From assembly GCA_029215795.1 (NCBI GenBank), contig JARDYH010000007.1, forward strand, positions 23,323,763 to 23,387,762: a DNA stretch of 64,000 bases. The letters are read 5' to 3'. Positions 53,832 through 64,000 of this stretch are shown here, piece by piece. The first letter of the stretch is position 1; the number at the start of each line of letters is the position of its first letter. A program made the translations under genes and the position numbers. Origin of the DNA: Anniella stebbinsi (lineage: Eukaryota; Chordata; Lepidosauria; Squamata; Anniellidae). The notes below the pieces were generated by a model. The model worked only from the letters and a program-made list of their open reading frames with translations. It was not told the DNA's origin and searched no databases.

Positions 53832-54568
53832 TAGGGATGGGTGAAAGAGCAGCGTTCTAGAGTGCCAGGATCCTCCAAATGTCATCTTGCCACTTGCTTT
53901 CTGCCTCATTCCTGTTCACATTTGAAACCACTGCTTACTCTGTGCAAATGGGAACATTGTGCAAATCAAACTGGGACCAACCACAAATTTTGCACAAATT
54001 TCCCCAACTTTGCTCATTTGCACAGTGTTCCTCCATACACTAGGCTAGCCATATGAAAAGGAGGACAGGGCTCCTGTATCTTTAACAATTTCATAGAAAA
54101 GGGAATTTCAGCAGGTGTCATTTGTATATGCAGAACCTGGGGAAATTCCCTCTTCATCACAAAGTTAAAGCTGCAGAAGCCCTGCCCTCTTTTGTACATG
54201 GTCAAGAGACAGGGCTCCTGCAGCTTTAACTGTTGTGATGAAAAGGGAATTTCACCAGGTTATGTATGCATACAAACAACACCTGCTGAAATTCCCTGCC
54301 CTTTGCAACTGTTAAAGATACAGGAGCCCTGTCCTCCTTTTCGTATGGTCACCCTACCATACACTAAAGTGATGCTTTCAGTCTACAGCAGAAGTTGATG
54401 TAAATTTGGAAATTTATGAAAAATCAAGCTGGGGAATTTGTGCAAATCAAATGCGATTTGTAAACATTTTCGGTGGGCACATGTTTGCACTCATTATCAC
54501 ATTTGGGGCTTTGAACAGGGCATACTTACATGTTTTGTGAATAAAAATGAAATTATCATGCATCCTTC
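53832..54568 (+). mobile_element. hAT-like element (TAGGGATGGGTGAA family), copy 2, with nested insertion
   Basis: Starts 'tagggatgggtgaa' and is colinear with the inverse of 17757-18156: 'gccaggatcctcc', 'cctgttcacatttg', 'cacaaatttcccc', 'gggctttgaa', 'gaataaaaatgaaatt'. A complete 316-bp foldback element (54041-54356) interrupts it. The right end is near 54568 ('atgcatcctt'). Confidence 0.65.
54041..54356. mobile_element. Foldback hAT-like element with perfect 8-bp TSD
   Basis: Starts 'taggctagccatatgaaaag' and ends 'cgtatggtcacccta'. CCATACAC is duplicated exactly (54033-54040 and 54357-54364). The two ~150-bp arms are inverse copies carrying 'caggagccctgtcctcctt' and 'tcatcacaa' blocks. 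It is inserted in the older hAT-like element. Confidence 0.85.
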
Positions 54569-56090
54569 CCAGCAGAAAGTTTCAGGATTTCTTTTGGAGC
54601 ATCCAGACCATTTGCATTGGTATAGCTTGTTTTTAGGGGGGAAATTGAGGTGTGTTATCCACTCAGGATTTTTACAAATGCTTTTCAACAGAAACGGTGT
54701 GTTATAAGTGCTTTTCAACAGAAATGTTGTATTGTTTTATGTATAAATCTATCTATCTATCAATCTTTCTATAAATGTGCTATTCTGTTTAGGCTTACAA
54801 GTGAATTTATTTTCCTGAACGACATCTTTTGTTTTAGTTTTTTATTCACGTCCTATAAAATACCATATTTTTTTGTTATTCTGCCTGCCAGTCCTTCTGT
54901 CTGTGAACAGCATCTGCAATAACATGCTCCTGTAAAGATTTCCCAAGTGGGAACTTTTAAGAATTGTTTGCATTGTTCAAGCAATATGGCAGCCTTGCAT
55001 TGTTCAAGTAATGTGGCAGCTTAAATTTTATTATTTTCTTGATTTCAAATTATCTTTCATTCAGCTGATCAAACAAACAAAAAAAAAACAATTTGTCTTC
55101 ATTTGATGTTTAACATTTTCTCCGGAAAGTAAATATTATTTTCCTTCTCTTCCGTTCTGTCTTTTACAAAACACCATAGGCAAAGACAACAGATTGAAAT
55201 GATTTCAAGTGGTCTTCCTTGCAGCTTATTTGAACAAAATTGATTATATTAATCCTTCAGCAAAATAAAAGAATATCTGAAATCTTTTTTTTTTTTAAAT
55301 GTGCAAAATACTGTAGAAATATTCAATCAAAGAAAATCTGGACAATAATGAAGTTGTAGAATACCACGGGTTCAAAGTGCTTGACATACATTATCTGATT
55401 GTAATCTTGACAGCAGCTTCACAAAGGCATGTTTGTGTTGCTATAGTGCCAGCATAAAATCAACTTGATTATCGGAGGATCATGGTGCCATTTCAGCTTT
55501 CAGGAGAGGGATGGGGTTTCTCAGGTTGAAATATATTCATGTGTACATTTGTGATGAAGGGCCAAATAAAGGAGCTATGGAGAATGGGGAAGACAGTCCA
55601 TTTTTTTTATTGGAGCAGTAGCACTGGGGGAGGAGGGGCTAATACGTTGTGTACCCATGCCTCCATCCAAATCAGAGCCACCCTTCTCAATGGCTGTTAG
55701 ACCATCTCAAGAAGAAGACGAGCATAAGGAAGGTATCACTCTCACCACTTCTCCACACATACAAAAGACCCAGTAGCTCAATGCAGGCATTTGGCTGCAC
55801 AAACATTGGGCTAATGCAGGGAGAGGCCATGGGTGTGAACATAAGCCCTGCCCCTCAATGCTCCTGTTTGCCCAGTCTTCAATGCAATTTAGTTGGCCAT
55901 GAGTTCAGATCTTCCATGATTGGAAACCTTGCCTTATCAGGGGTTTTGATCATGGGGACTCTGTCAGGGCATTCAGCCCAATGTGCTTACCTGGCTCTTT
56001 TCAGACCTTTGTGCTCAATGTGTGAGTATCTTAATGGCAACACTCACAACACTGCTGGTTTCCCTTTCCTTTCTTCCATTTCCTCCTTCA
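54569..56090. other. Unique AT-rich DNA, no gene seen
   Basis: A short tandem echo at 54675-54725 ('gcttttcaacagaaa' twice, ~37 bp apart) and another at 54970-55020 ('cattgttcaag.aatatggcagc' type). The 160-codon frame at 55649-56131 has no recognisable domain. Confidence 0.4.
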
Positions 56091-56095
56091 ACTCA

Positions 56096-56229
56096 GGCCA
56101 GATCTACACCAAGCAGAATATAACATTTTGAAAATGATTTGAAAACTGTACACGGAGTGGGTGCTGGGCCCCAACAGTTCTCAAAACTGTTATAAACCAT
56201 TTTAAAGCAGTAGTGTAGATCCTGTGTGG
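56096..56229. mobile_element. Family B element, copy 4 (imperfect right end)
   Basis: Left 'ggccagatctacaccaagca'. The right side 'aaagcagtagtgtagatcc' is a decayed inverse. The interior 'gggccccaacagttctcaaa' matches the 59.4 kb copy. Confidence 0.65.
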
Positions 56230-56764
56230 GTCAACAGTTAAAACCCAATTATAAAAATATTCTGTGCTGCTCAAAGCAAAAGCCTGTTGGATCGAAACAA
56301 AACAAAAGCTCAAAGTGTTTCGGAGGGGGAAGGAAGGAGACAGGAGAGGTGTCCAGATAGCTTGTATCCTGGCCTCTCCAGTCTCTTCCCCTCCCAGTCC
56401 ACTAAAATGCCCCTTTCTCTAACTCCAAGGTTGCATTCCTGACTTCAGAGAGACAGCCGGTGCGGTTCTTTCCTGCCTCGCTCTCCTTTTGCCTCCTCTT
56501 CTTCCTACATTCTTCTCCAGCTCAAATCAACTGATGTTTTGCTCGCCCATCACTCCACTCCATGCCCCTCCCACTTTACTCTCGAGACAGGCATTACACA
56601 GCTATTACTAGTGGGGAAATAATTACTTGGGTTCATGCATGGACAGTGGGTTGCAACTATAGGGGCAACGCCATGGGGAGTCACGTCTTGGGAATGCCTT
56701 TTGGAAGCTCTAATGTCTCCCTAGTCCATTCACTTACTCATCCGTGGATGGTTGATGTGTACAT
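56230..56764. other. Unique DNA, no gene seen
   Basis: The 122-codon frame 56562-56930 runs from here into the next transposon and so cannot be an old gene. Confidence 0.4.
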
Positions 56765-56766
56765 CT

Positions 56767-58404
56767 CAGGGGTGTGCAGAGTGGGTCAGCTCCACTCCGA
56801 AATTCGGAACAGAGCTCCATTGAGTGGCTTCTCCACTGTGATTTTTGGGGCAGCTACTTTGTTCCGCATCGTTGGATTGTCCGTTGGAGAACTGCTGAAT
56901 TATTTTTTGGGGATAACCGCTCTATTATAGTCAATGGGAATTAACAAAACTGTTTACAGCTCTGTCATTTTCAAAGATAAAGAGATGAAACATGGCACCA
57001 TGATTTCTCTTAAGTAGCACTTCGACCATGCCACGTTGGAAGCAGATCTGTTCATGCCTTGATTTTTAGGGATTGTTCAAATTTGGAATAAACCATCCAT
57101 TGTCACCTATGGAAAATAACAAAAATGCTTATATCTCCGTCGCACACACACTCAGTAACAAAGGGGGAAGGTGAGGTAGGAAAGGGAAGGTGCTTGGAAG
57201 GAACTTGGAGTTTAGATAGACACACATAACAAGACTACACTGACTGAGAAGGATAAGAAAGATAACGGAATATATATATATATATATATATATGGTAATA
57301 GGATAGAACAAGAACACACACACACTATAACACACAAAGGGGGAGGGTGGGTGGGTATACGGTACTTGCAACTTGAGGATTGGAGAAGAACTAGCACACA
57401 CACAAGAACCAAAGAAAAGTAGAGACACAGAGGCTGAATTCGGACAACACATTAAGCAACTGAGGGGGAGGGAACAATTGTCAGTTGTGTTGCTTATTGT
57501 GTTGTGTGGAGGGTAACATGCTGCTCACAGACTACTGACGGTATGCTATTCCACCCAAATAAGTAACTGAGAGAAACAACTGGCTTGCAAGTTGTTTAGC
57601 TCGAAGCCAGCTGTTTAAAGTGTTGTGTGGAGGGGTGAGTGTGTTAATGGCATGTGGTGAGTGGGTTAAAACACAAGCCCATAGAGGCAGGTGGCAAGAG
57701 CGATCAAAACGGTGGCTGCCACTCTGCTACAACTGGTGCAACTTGCAGAGGCTGCTGTGATAGAACTGGGAGGACTGAGGGAGGAGGGAGGGTGGGGAGG
57801 GGGACGGGGCTGTGTCAGTCAAATGCTGGGTTGACTATTAGTCCACTCAATGCCAGCCCCAACCGGCCACAGTTGTGTAGGAATATGTTGTGAGGGGAGT
57901 ACCCACAAAATAACCAACTGTGAGTTGGCTACTCAACCCACCATTGACTAATATGTTGTCTGAATTCAGCCAGTGACTGCAAACAGCAAGCAACAAGCAG
58001 CTGCAGCAGCTCTCTCACACTCTCCTCTCTCCTCCCTCCTTCCTGATGCTATGAGAGCTAGCAGAAGGAATGACTTGGAGGGTAAGGACAAATGGTTATA
58101 TCATTTGCAATCCCTCCCCCTAAGCACTGTGATTGGAGGGGGAAACAGGGAGGACACTGTGGTTATTGGTTAACCACAGATGTTAATCTCAAAACCCTGA
58201 GCATTTTCCTTATATGAAGAAGTGATTGGTTGACTCCCAACAATGTTGTTTCAAGTAAAAAATAAGCCTTACACCCATCAAAGACCAATGAACCGCTTTA
58301 GAGGTCCAACGGATGTCCGCTCTGCCCCGATGGTCTCCAGTGGTGCTCCACAAGATCAGACCTCTGATGGACCTTCAGATTTTCGGAGTGGAGCGCACAC
58401 CTCT
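56767..58404. mobile_element. hAT-like element (CAGGGGTGTGC ends) with nested family A element
   Basis: Left 'caggggtgtgcagagtgg' with 'agctccactccgaaattcgg', right 'attttcggagtggagcgcac' then 'acctctt', an inverse match. The interior includes (AT)n at 57270-57293, CA-rich blocks and a complete family A element (57432-57971). No transposase frame. The flanking 8-mers do not match clearly. Confidence 0.6.
57432..57971. mobile_element. Family A element, long form, copy 5
   Basis: 540 bp. Left 'ggctgaattcggacaacaca', right 'atgttgtctgaattcagcc'. The flanks are AGA and AGT (2 of 3). The interior is longer than the 226-bp form, with a G-rich block at 57770-57810 and many 'gttgtgtgg'-type words. 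Confidence 0.75.
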
Positions 58405-59403
58405 TATATGTTACCATGCTCTTAAGGTGCAAGAGATACATCCTTTACCCTTGGAATAAAAAAAAACATATTTCAGATGTATGTGGTTATTTCCTTTCTC
58501 CATCCCTTTCAGTTGTCATCTTCATTTTGACTTTTAACCAAGGTGACCCTCTGTGACAGTTGTTGGGGGAAAATGCCAGTTCCACATTCCCCACTCTTGT
58601 CTCTATTCCTCTTGAGCAGCTTTCTCTGGAGGTGTTCCAAAGGAGGAAAATGTTATGAAAAAATGTTTTGTGAATTCAGAGGAAGCTGTTTTCAAAGCCC
58701 CAAATCCCAATGGAGAAGCTGAGAAAGCGAAGTCGGAGACACTGACAGTTGGAAAATTAAAATGTTTTGTAATTATTTACATTTCACATAAACTTGAACA
58801 TAAGAGAAGACACCTACTTGAAAGGTGGAAGAGAGAAACCAAATCCCTTTCAGATGGATGGGTCACATACTGTGAGATTTCACTTCTGTTCCTTTTGCTG
58901 GTTCTTATGCTAATCTGGAGATCTTGAAACATTGCGCTAAGCTCATAAACTCACTCACTCAGAAGGCACAGGCTTCAAGAATAGCAATGGCATTTAATAA
59001 AACTGAGGCCAAAACCATATCACTTATTATGCAAATAATTATGTAGGCTCTTTAGAAATTGGCGTAAACTGCATATATCCTGTAGACATAACCCAAAGGA
59101 ATTATTATTATTATACTCAGAAGAACATCCAGTTGAGGACTAAACTGGACACTACGTTAAACATGTAGCATATAGGTCATCCTACCTTTTTTTTCCTACT
59201 CTAGCGTAAGTGTACAGTGGCTCAATCTGGATTGGGACTGCCACGGGTGAGAGAAAAGTGAAACAAAACACCTTCTAAAAAGAAATGTGCTGTACTACTC
59301 CTACTGCTAATAGTGAACTCCACCCCATCCCACCCCTGCATTCTCCATTTTTCCCATGGAGAAATTTCGTGAAATGAATTCCCTAATTTCTCAGCCCAGA
59401 AAC
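58405..59403. other. Unique DNA, no gene seen
   Basis: 59180-59250 shares 'ctactctagcgtaagt' and 'ctcaatctggattggg' with 40790-40895 ('tttactctaaagtaagt', 'cttaatctggactggg'), so both may be fragments of one unclassified repeat. No gene supported. Confidence 0.4.
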
Positions 59404-59406
59404 AGT

Positions 59407-59557
59407 GAGCCTATCTACACTACTGCTTTAAAATGGTTTAAAACGGTTTAAAACGGTTTATAACAGTTTTTGAGAACTGTTGGGGCCCAGGACACACGCC
59501 ATATACAGTTTTCAAAATGTTTTCAAAGTGTTTTATCCTGCGTGTGTAGATAGGCTC
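59407..59557. mobile_element. Family B relative, copy 5 (3-bp TSD)
   Basis: 151 bp. Ends 'gagcctatctacac' and its exact inverse 'gtgtagataggctc', with AGT duplicated (59404-59406 and 59558-59560). Internal near-tandem 'aaaacggttta' occurs three times. Confidence 0.8.
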
Positions 59558-59560
59558 AGT

Positions 59561-60580
59561 GTGGAAAATTGTGAAAAGTTGTTTTGAGCAAAACTCTAGG
59601 ACTTCTCACTTAGCCTTCACCCTGAGATGCTACTTTTCTACATGTGGGAGTCTCTTCGTTGCTGTTACCAACGATTTCATGAGTCCTCACATGCAACCTG
59701 AAGTGGCAAAGCAGAAACACAAATGGACAACTTTAATGAAAAATAGGCCAATGTGAGATGGAATTTGGTCTACATATTTCTTAAGCACATCTGCCCCGTA
59801 TCACCTCCTCCTCTGCCTTTGCACAGATACTACCTATTGCTGATAGAATTGGGGCTAAGGGAGATTTTCTTTTGTTTGTTAGCAATATATTTTGAATCCA
59901 GCAACAAATCCCTGGATTTGTATTCCACCGACTTGAAAACCCTCTTCCATTTGCTTTATCTCAGTTTTGTACTAAAGAACGGTGACATGACACCATATAA
60001 CCTGACCACCCACAGTGCATATGATCCTACATCCGTGTTTTCAATCCAGTAATTCTGACTATTTCATTCAGAAAATGAAATACTTTGGCTAACAAAAACA
60101 GGTAAAGAATTAAGATTTCTCATGCAAGTGACTTAACAATTGACTTAGAAAAAGGTTACGGAAGATTCCAACATTCTTGCCTGAATTGGTCACTAATTGT
60201 TTAGAATTTCTAATTACCTGGTCATTTTTTCAAAGTGTATTAGAAATCCCTGCTTCATTTGTTTGGTTTTTGTACAGAGCAGGGGTGAGCAACTTCAGGA
60301 GGCCTGGGACCACTTTAACCCCCCCCACACACACACACACACACTTCCTGGGCTGAAGTTTGTTGAGTGAGCCTCTCCCCAAAAAATGATTTTAAAAATT
60401 ACCAAAACAATAGCTTGTAAAGCACTATAGTTCAACAAAAAGGCTGGATTGAAGCTGCAATCAAATTCGATGTGACCTACTTTGTGCCTAGTAGTGTTCT
60501 GGATGTCATCCCCCCCCCCCCCATTAAATGTTTTCAAACCCTTTGGAGGGGCAGTGGTGGATTTGTTTTCCACCCCTAAT
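59561..60580. other. Unique DNA, no gene seen
   Basis: (CA)n at 60325-60343 and a C homopolymer at 60511-60523. No repeat family or gene recognised. Confidence 0.4.
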
Positions 60581-60589
60581 ATAGAGCAT

Positions 60590-60810
60590 CATCAGACAAG
60601 CATTTTATTGCATGCTTGTTACGGCCCACTTATGGAGGCTGTGTGCAGGAAAAGCGGCATGATCAAAACGCTCACTGAATGGGCCAAGTGGTCATTGTTT
60701 ACTTCCTCTTTCTTTCCTGGTGTGAAGAAAGAGGAAGTATTGTGGGACAGAAGCAGGGGGAAAGCGTTATGGTAAGGAAACACAATTTCCCCCTTGTCTG
60801 ATGACGCTCA
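60590..60810. mobile_element. CATCAGACAAG-family DNA element, copy 2 (8-bp TSD)
   Basis: Starts 'catcagacaagcattttatt' and ends 'cttgtctgatgacgctca'. TAGAGCAT is duplicated exactly (60582-60589 and 60811-60818). Inside is a perfect hairpin at 60701-60738 with arms ACTTCCTCTTTCTT / AAGAAAGAGGAAGT. The 8-bp TSD suggests hAT. Confidence 0.75.
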
Positions 60811-60819
60811 TAGAGCATA

Positions 60820-61417
60820 TTCCACATGTAGTTTGTACAGATTCTTTTTGTATAATGTTTTTTTCCAAGTGAACTGCTGAACGTTGGTAAAACACTACAC
60901 AAAAAGAATCTTGAGGTGATCATGGATACATAAATCTCATGACAGCTTGTGTTTTCTGTAGCATTTTATTAATCCAAACATATCAGTAATATAGAACAAG
61001 GTTGGTGGCGTGCCCACCAACATGTCCATTCTACATAACACTTTAATATTAAACCTGTTCTACAACACCTCAAGGCACATATATCCCGCCCCACATGTGG
61101 CATGGCCCTCTGGAGCTTGTAGCCTGACTGTGGTATTCACAACGGACGGCTTCGGCGCTGTTTCTGCAAGGCGGGCTAATTGCATATCAATGGGCCGCTT
61201 ACGCTATGGAAGCAGAAACGTAAGCTGGGAGGGACTTCCTCGTTGGAGTGCCCCCTCAAAATCGTGGCCCCTGAGCCAACTGGCCCCACTGCCCCTCTTT
61301 GCATGGCCCTGGGTCAATGGAACAAATATAGCTATACAAATATTTCAAGAGGCTAAATGAATAATCTGTTACTTTACCTAGCTGTATAGATCAGGGACAG
61401 GCATATTATTATTGTTG

Positions 61418-61455
<38 letters not shown>

Positions 61456-62150
61456 GTGGGTCATGGGCACATTTGCCAATCTGAGAAACTGTTTTGGGCA
61501 CCACCACAAAATGGCTGTGATGGGAGGCATGACAAAGGCCAAGTAACCTGTCCCCAAAATTGAGTACAAGGCAGAGGTGGGCTTTGGAACCCAGCATGCT
61601 AATCAACAAACAGTCTGCCACACAAACAGAAATGTGTTCCATAGCAATCTCAGCTTCTAGTAAGAAGGTGTGTTAATCTTTTTTAAAGTGAGGGGCAGAG
61701 CACCATGGTGGGTACCAAGAATGGTGTCCAGGAAGGCATCAACCCTGTGAGTACCATGTTGCTGATCCTTGGTATAGATCCTTCCTTTGATATTACACTT
61801 AGCTTATTGGAATCCCAAAAAGCATTGCAAATAGCTAGGATTCCCCCCACCCCAGAAAAAAATAATTATAGCAGCTGCTTCATCAATGCTAGGAGACTGT
61901 TTTGCACTCCACACATTCCCAGTTGGTACGAATTTGCACAGCAGCATTTCACAATGCCATTTTCCTTGTGAGGCCCAATGCAGTCTGGTCCTGGGAGAAA
62001 AAAAAATGATAGAAACCCCAGTAGCATGTTGTGACAAATTTGTGAGATACTTTGAAGATAAACACATTTGCATCCCTTATGACTTAGATTCCAGAGTTAA
62101 TGCATTTCTTTTAATGGGTGTTGTCCCATAATACTGCCTGATCTAGTTTT
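60820..62150. other. Unique DNA with one long (ATT)n
   Basis: (ATT)n interrupted by (GTT)n at 61403-61455. No gene recognised. The 116-codon frame at 61010-61360 lacks any recognisable domain. Confidence 0.45.
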
Positions 62151-62160
62151 CATCAATGAG

Positions 62161-62480
62161 TAGGCTGACCATATGAAAAGGAGGACAGGGCTCATGTAAC
62201 TTTAACAGTTGTAGAGAAAAGGGAATTTCAGCCAGTGTCATTTGTATGCAATTAGTTCCTGGTGAAATTCCCTCTTCATCACAACAGTTAAAGTTGCAGG
62301 TACTATACTAAAGTGATCATATACAAAAGAAGGCAGGGCCCCTGCAACTTTAACTGTTGTGATGAAGAGGGGATTTCACCAGGAACTAATTGCATACAAA
62401 TGACACTGGCTGAAATTCCCTTTTCTCTACAACTGTTAAAGTTACATGAGCCCTGTCCTCCTTTTCATATGGTCAGCCTG
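62161..62480. mobile_element. Foldback hAT-like element, best preserved copy
   Basis: 320 bp. Starts 'taggctgaccatatgaaaag' and ends 'cttttcatatggtcagcctg'. TCAATGAG is duplicated exactly (62153-62160 and 62481-62488). The arms (about 155 bp each) are near-perfect inverse copies with a ~25-bp centre, so the whole element can fold into one hairpin. Copies in other states of decay are at 9.8, 32.9 and 54.0 kb. No coding capacity. Confidence 0.9.
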
Positions 62481-62489
62481 TCAATGAGT

Positions 62490-62965
62490 ACCAGGTAATA
62501 ATTTATGTATTGGATTGTTTTGACCTTTATTTGGCTTTTAAACTGCCCAGAGCTATAAAAATGCAGTATATAAATATATAAAGAAGACTTGTCTTTTTAA
62601 AATAAATAAATAAATAATCAACAAAGGAGAGAGCCTTCTCAGTGGTGGCCCCACATTTAAAGAATGAACTCCCTGATGAGGCCAGCCTAGTGCCAACATT
62701 GCCATCTTTTAAGTGCCAGGTTCAAAATGCCCTGTTCTCTCAGACATTTGGAAGCATATAACAAGTTTGTTGATCAGGTCCTGGTTTATCTCTGGCGGTT
62801 CATTTTAAAATGTGTTAGATATATGTTGTTCTTATATGTGCTATCTGTTTTATGTCCTTAAGTGAATGTGCGTGCGTGTGTGTTTGGTTTTTAATACTTT
62901 GGATAATGTATTTTAATGGTTCAGCTATGGGGCAGTATACACGTATAAGAAATGAAATGAAATGT
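62490..62965 (+). mobile_element. L2 LINE 3' ends (two pieces)
   Basis: An L2-type tail at 62500-62618 ('aaactgcccagagctataaa' then (AAATA)n) is followed by a second fragment. From 62630 the second reads 'RAFSVVAPHLKNELPDE' then '...PTLPSFKCQVQNALFSQTFG', the L2 C-terminus. It ends with a UTR closing 'ggttcagctatggggcagta' and 'gaaatgaaatgaaatg'. Confidence 0.75.
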
Positions 62966-63943
62966 TTATTGTACAATTTTGAAAGGATAAAACAGCCATG
63001 TACCCCAAATAGGCATTGATAGCCTTGCAACAGCACCACTCCGGCAAAGAACAAAAGAACACCAGGCAGCTGCAAAATTCAGGTTTCTTCTCTTTTCTCC
63101 TAGCAAGATTCAGAATGTAAAACCAGCCCCTTCAGCTTCCACTTGGCAGAGGTGGGCCCTGAGACAAATTGAAGTGGCTTGGAGTAGTCTCCAGCCATTC
63201 AGGGCTACTAAGCAAATACTTTCATCGAGCAGTACAGGAGTCGAACTACAAACAATGTGCCATCACTACACTGTGCATGACAGAATACACTATGGGTGAC
63301 AGAATATTTTGTCTGTAGTGATATGTATATTCATTGTGTTAGGTTTCGTGTGGAAAAGCAGAAAAGGAGGATTGTACCTTATGTGGCCAGTTACCAAATA
63401 AAGGTCATTTATTTCCTTCCGTCATTAGATTCTGTGAACTGTAGATTAAAAACAATTCTACTGATGAATACAGTATTGAAAGCTGGACACTTTGACAGCA
63501 AATCCTCTCCAGGCATGGCATGGCCTTTTTAGTATCACTTCAGAATTCTATAAATCTTTTTTATCAGTTTTTTATTTAATATTTGACTAAATTGGAGCTT
63601 AGCAACAGTCCCTTAAGAAATGAGACGGAACCAAATGAAATAATGTGCCTGACAGTTATTTGGCTTTGCTGTGGTAGCATTTTCATTGTACAGACTTAAG
63701 TTAGCCCTGACTTCCAAAGGTTTTTGAGACTGGGGAGTTGCGGGGTGGCTGGGGGCAAGGGAAAAGTTTATTGTTCCTTGTCCCCGTTTCTTTTCTGTGA
63801 TGGCCCTTACGAAGAAGGACAAAAGTTGAATGTCTGTCTATCCTTGGACTGTTTCTCTAATCTAAAACAGTGGACTCTTTAGTCCTTTACACATATTATT
63901 TGCATGGATAAATAATACAGATGGAGTGGGGGTGGGATGCTGA

Positions 63944-63981
<38 letters not shown>

Positions 63982-64000
63982 GGAAGCTGTCTCTACCTCA
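62966..64000. other. Unique DNA with terminal (TTA)n
   Basis: (TTA)n at 63943-63980. No repeat family or gene recognised before the window ends. Confidence 0.45.

Noticed and set aside
55649..56131. 160-codon plus-strand frame
   Set aside because: No domain, no repeat-free conservation evidence, and its end falls inside a family B element.
56562..56930. 122-codon plus-strand frame
   Set aside because: It crosses the left boundary of a transposon and has no recognisable domain.

Overview
This window looks like a stretch of squamate (lizard-type) nuclear DNA with no host gene that I can support. The reasons are an AT-rich background full of microsatellites, tRNA-derived SINEs of the Sauria type, antisense CR1 3' ends, L2 and L1 LINE remnants, and many short non-autonomous DNA transposons. 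The long open frames are low-complexity, lie inside transposons, or occur at the lengths expected by chance. I see no splice-flanked exon with a recognisable host domain. It is best read as intergenic or intronic sequence built up by repeated transposon insertion. The squamate assignment rests on recognising repeat types from memory, not on a search.

Layout. 0-12 kb: unique AT-rich DNA with Sauria SINEs (1.68, 7.69 kb), a CR1 fragment carrying an L2 tail (3.9-4.5 kb), a 227-bp inverted-repeat element (5.67 kb), a decayed foldback element (9.8 kb) and a CpG-rich element packed with GCGC motifs (10.57 kb). 13.0-14.9 kb: a palindrome-rich hAT-like element with GATCC-rich ends, split by a 5'-truncated L1. 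17.7-21.6 kb: a second hAT-like family, CR1, L2, and a 655-bp hAT-like hairpin with a perfect 8-bp target-site duplication (TSD). 23.7-25.5 kb: inverted-repeat elements with 3-bp TSDs, one containing a short telomere-like run. 28.4-31.6 kb: another such element, a cluster of alternating inverted minisatellite units, and a CR1 split by an unidentified retroelement with an 11-bp TSD. 32.9-37.5 kb: several transposons, ending in a 2.6-kb hAT-like element with an internal minisatellite. 37.9-48.2 kb: mostly unique DNA with L2, a head-to-head inverted pair at 41.2-41.6 kb, and SINEs. 48.5-50.1 kb: a SINE broken by a DNA element, a CR1 LINE and two further MITEs. 51.8-52.7 kb: an extremely GC-rich hAT-like element. 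53.8-54.6 kb: one hAT-like element nested inside another. 56.1-62.9 kb: more hAT-like and MITE copies, then L2.

Two themes stand out. First, at least three non-autonomous families have GG...CC-type ends and 3-bp TSDs that are not the TWA usual for PIF/Harbinger. Second, several 8-bp-TSD (hAT-type) elements are giant palindromes whose arms carry dense short motifs (GATCC, ATCG). Some repeatedly carry perfect CAG|GTAAG 5' splice-site motifs on both strands. None contains a recognisable transposase, so all must have been mobilised in trans.
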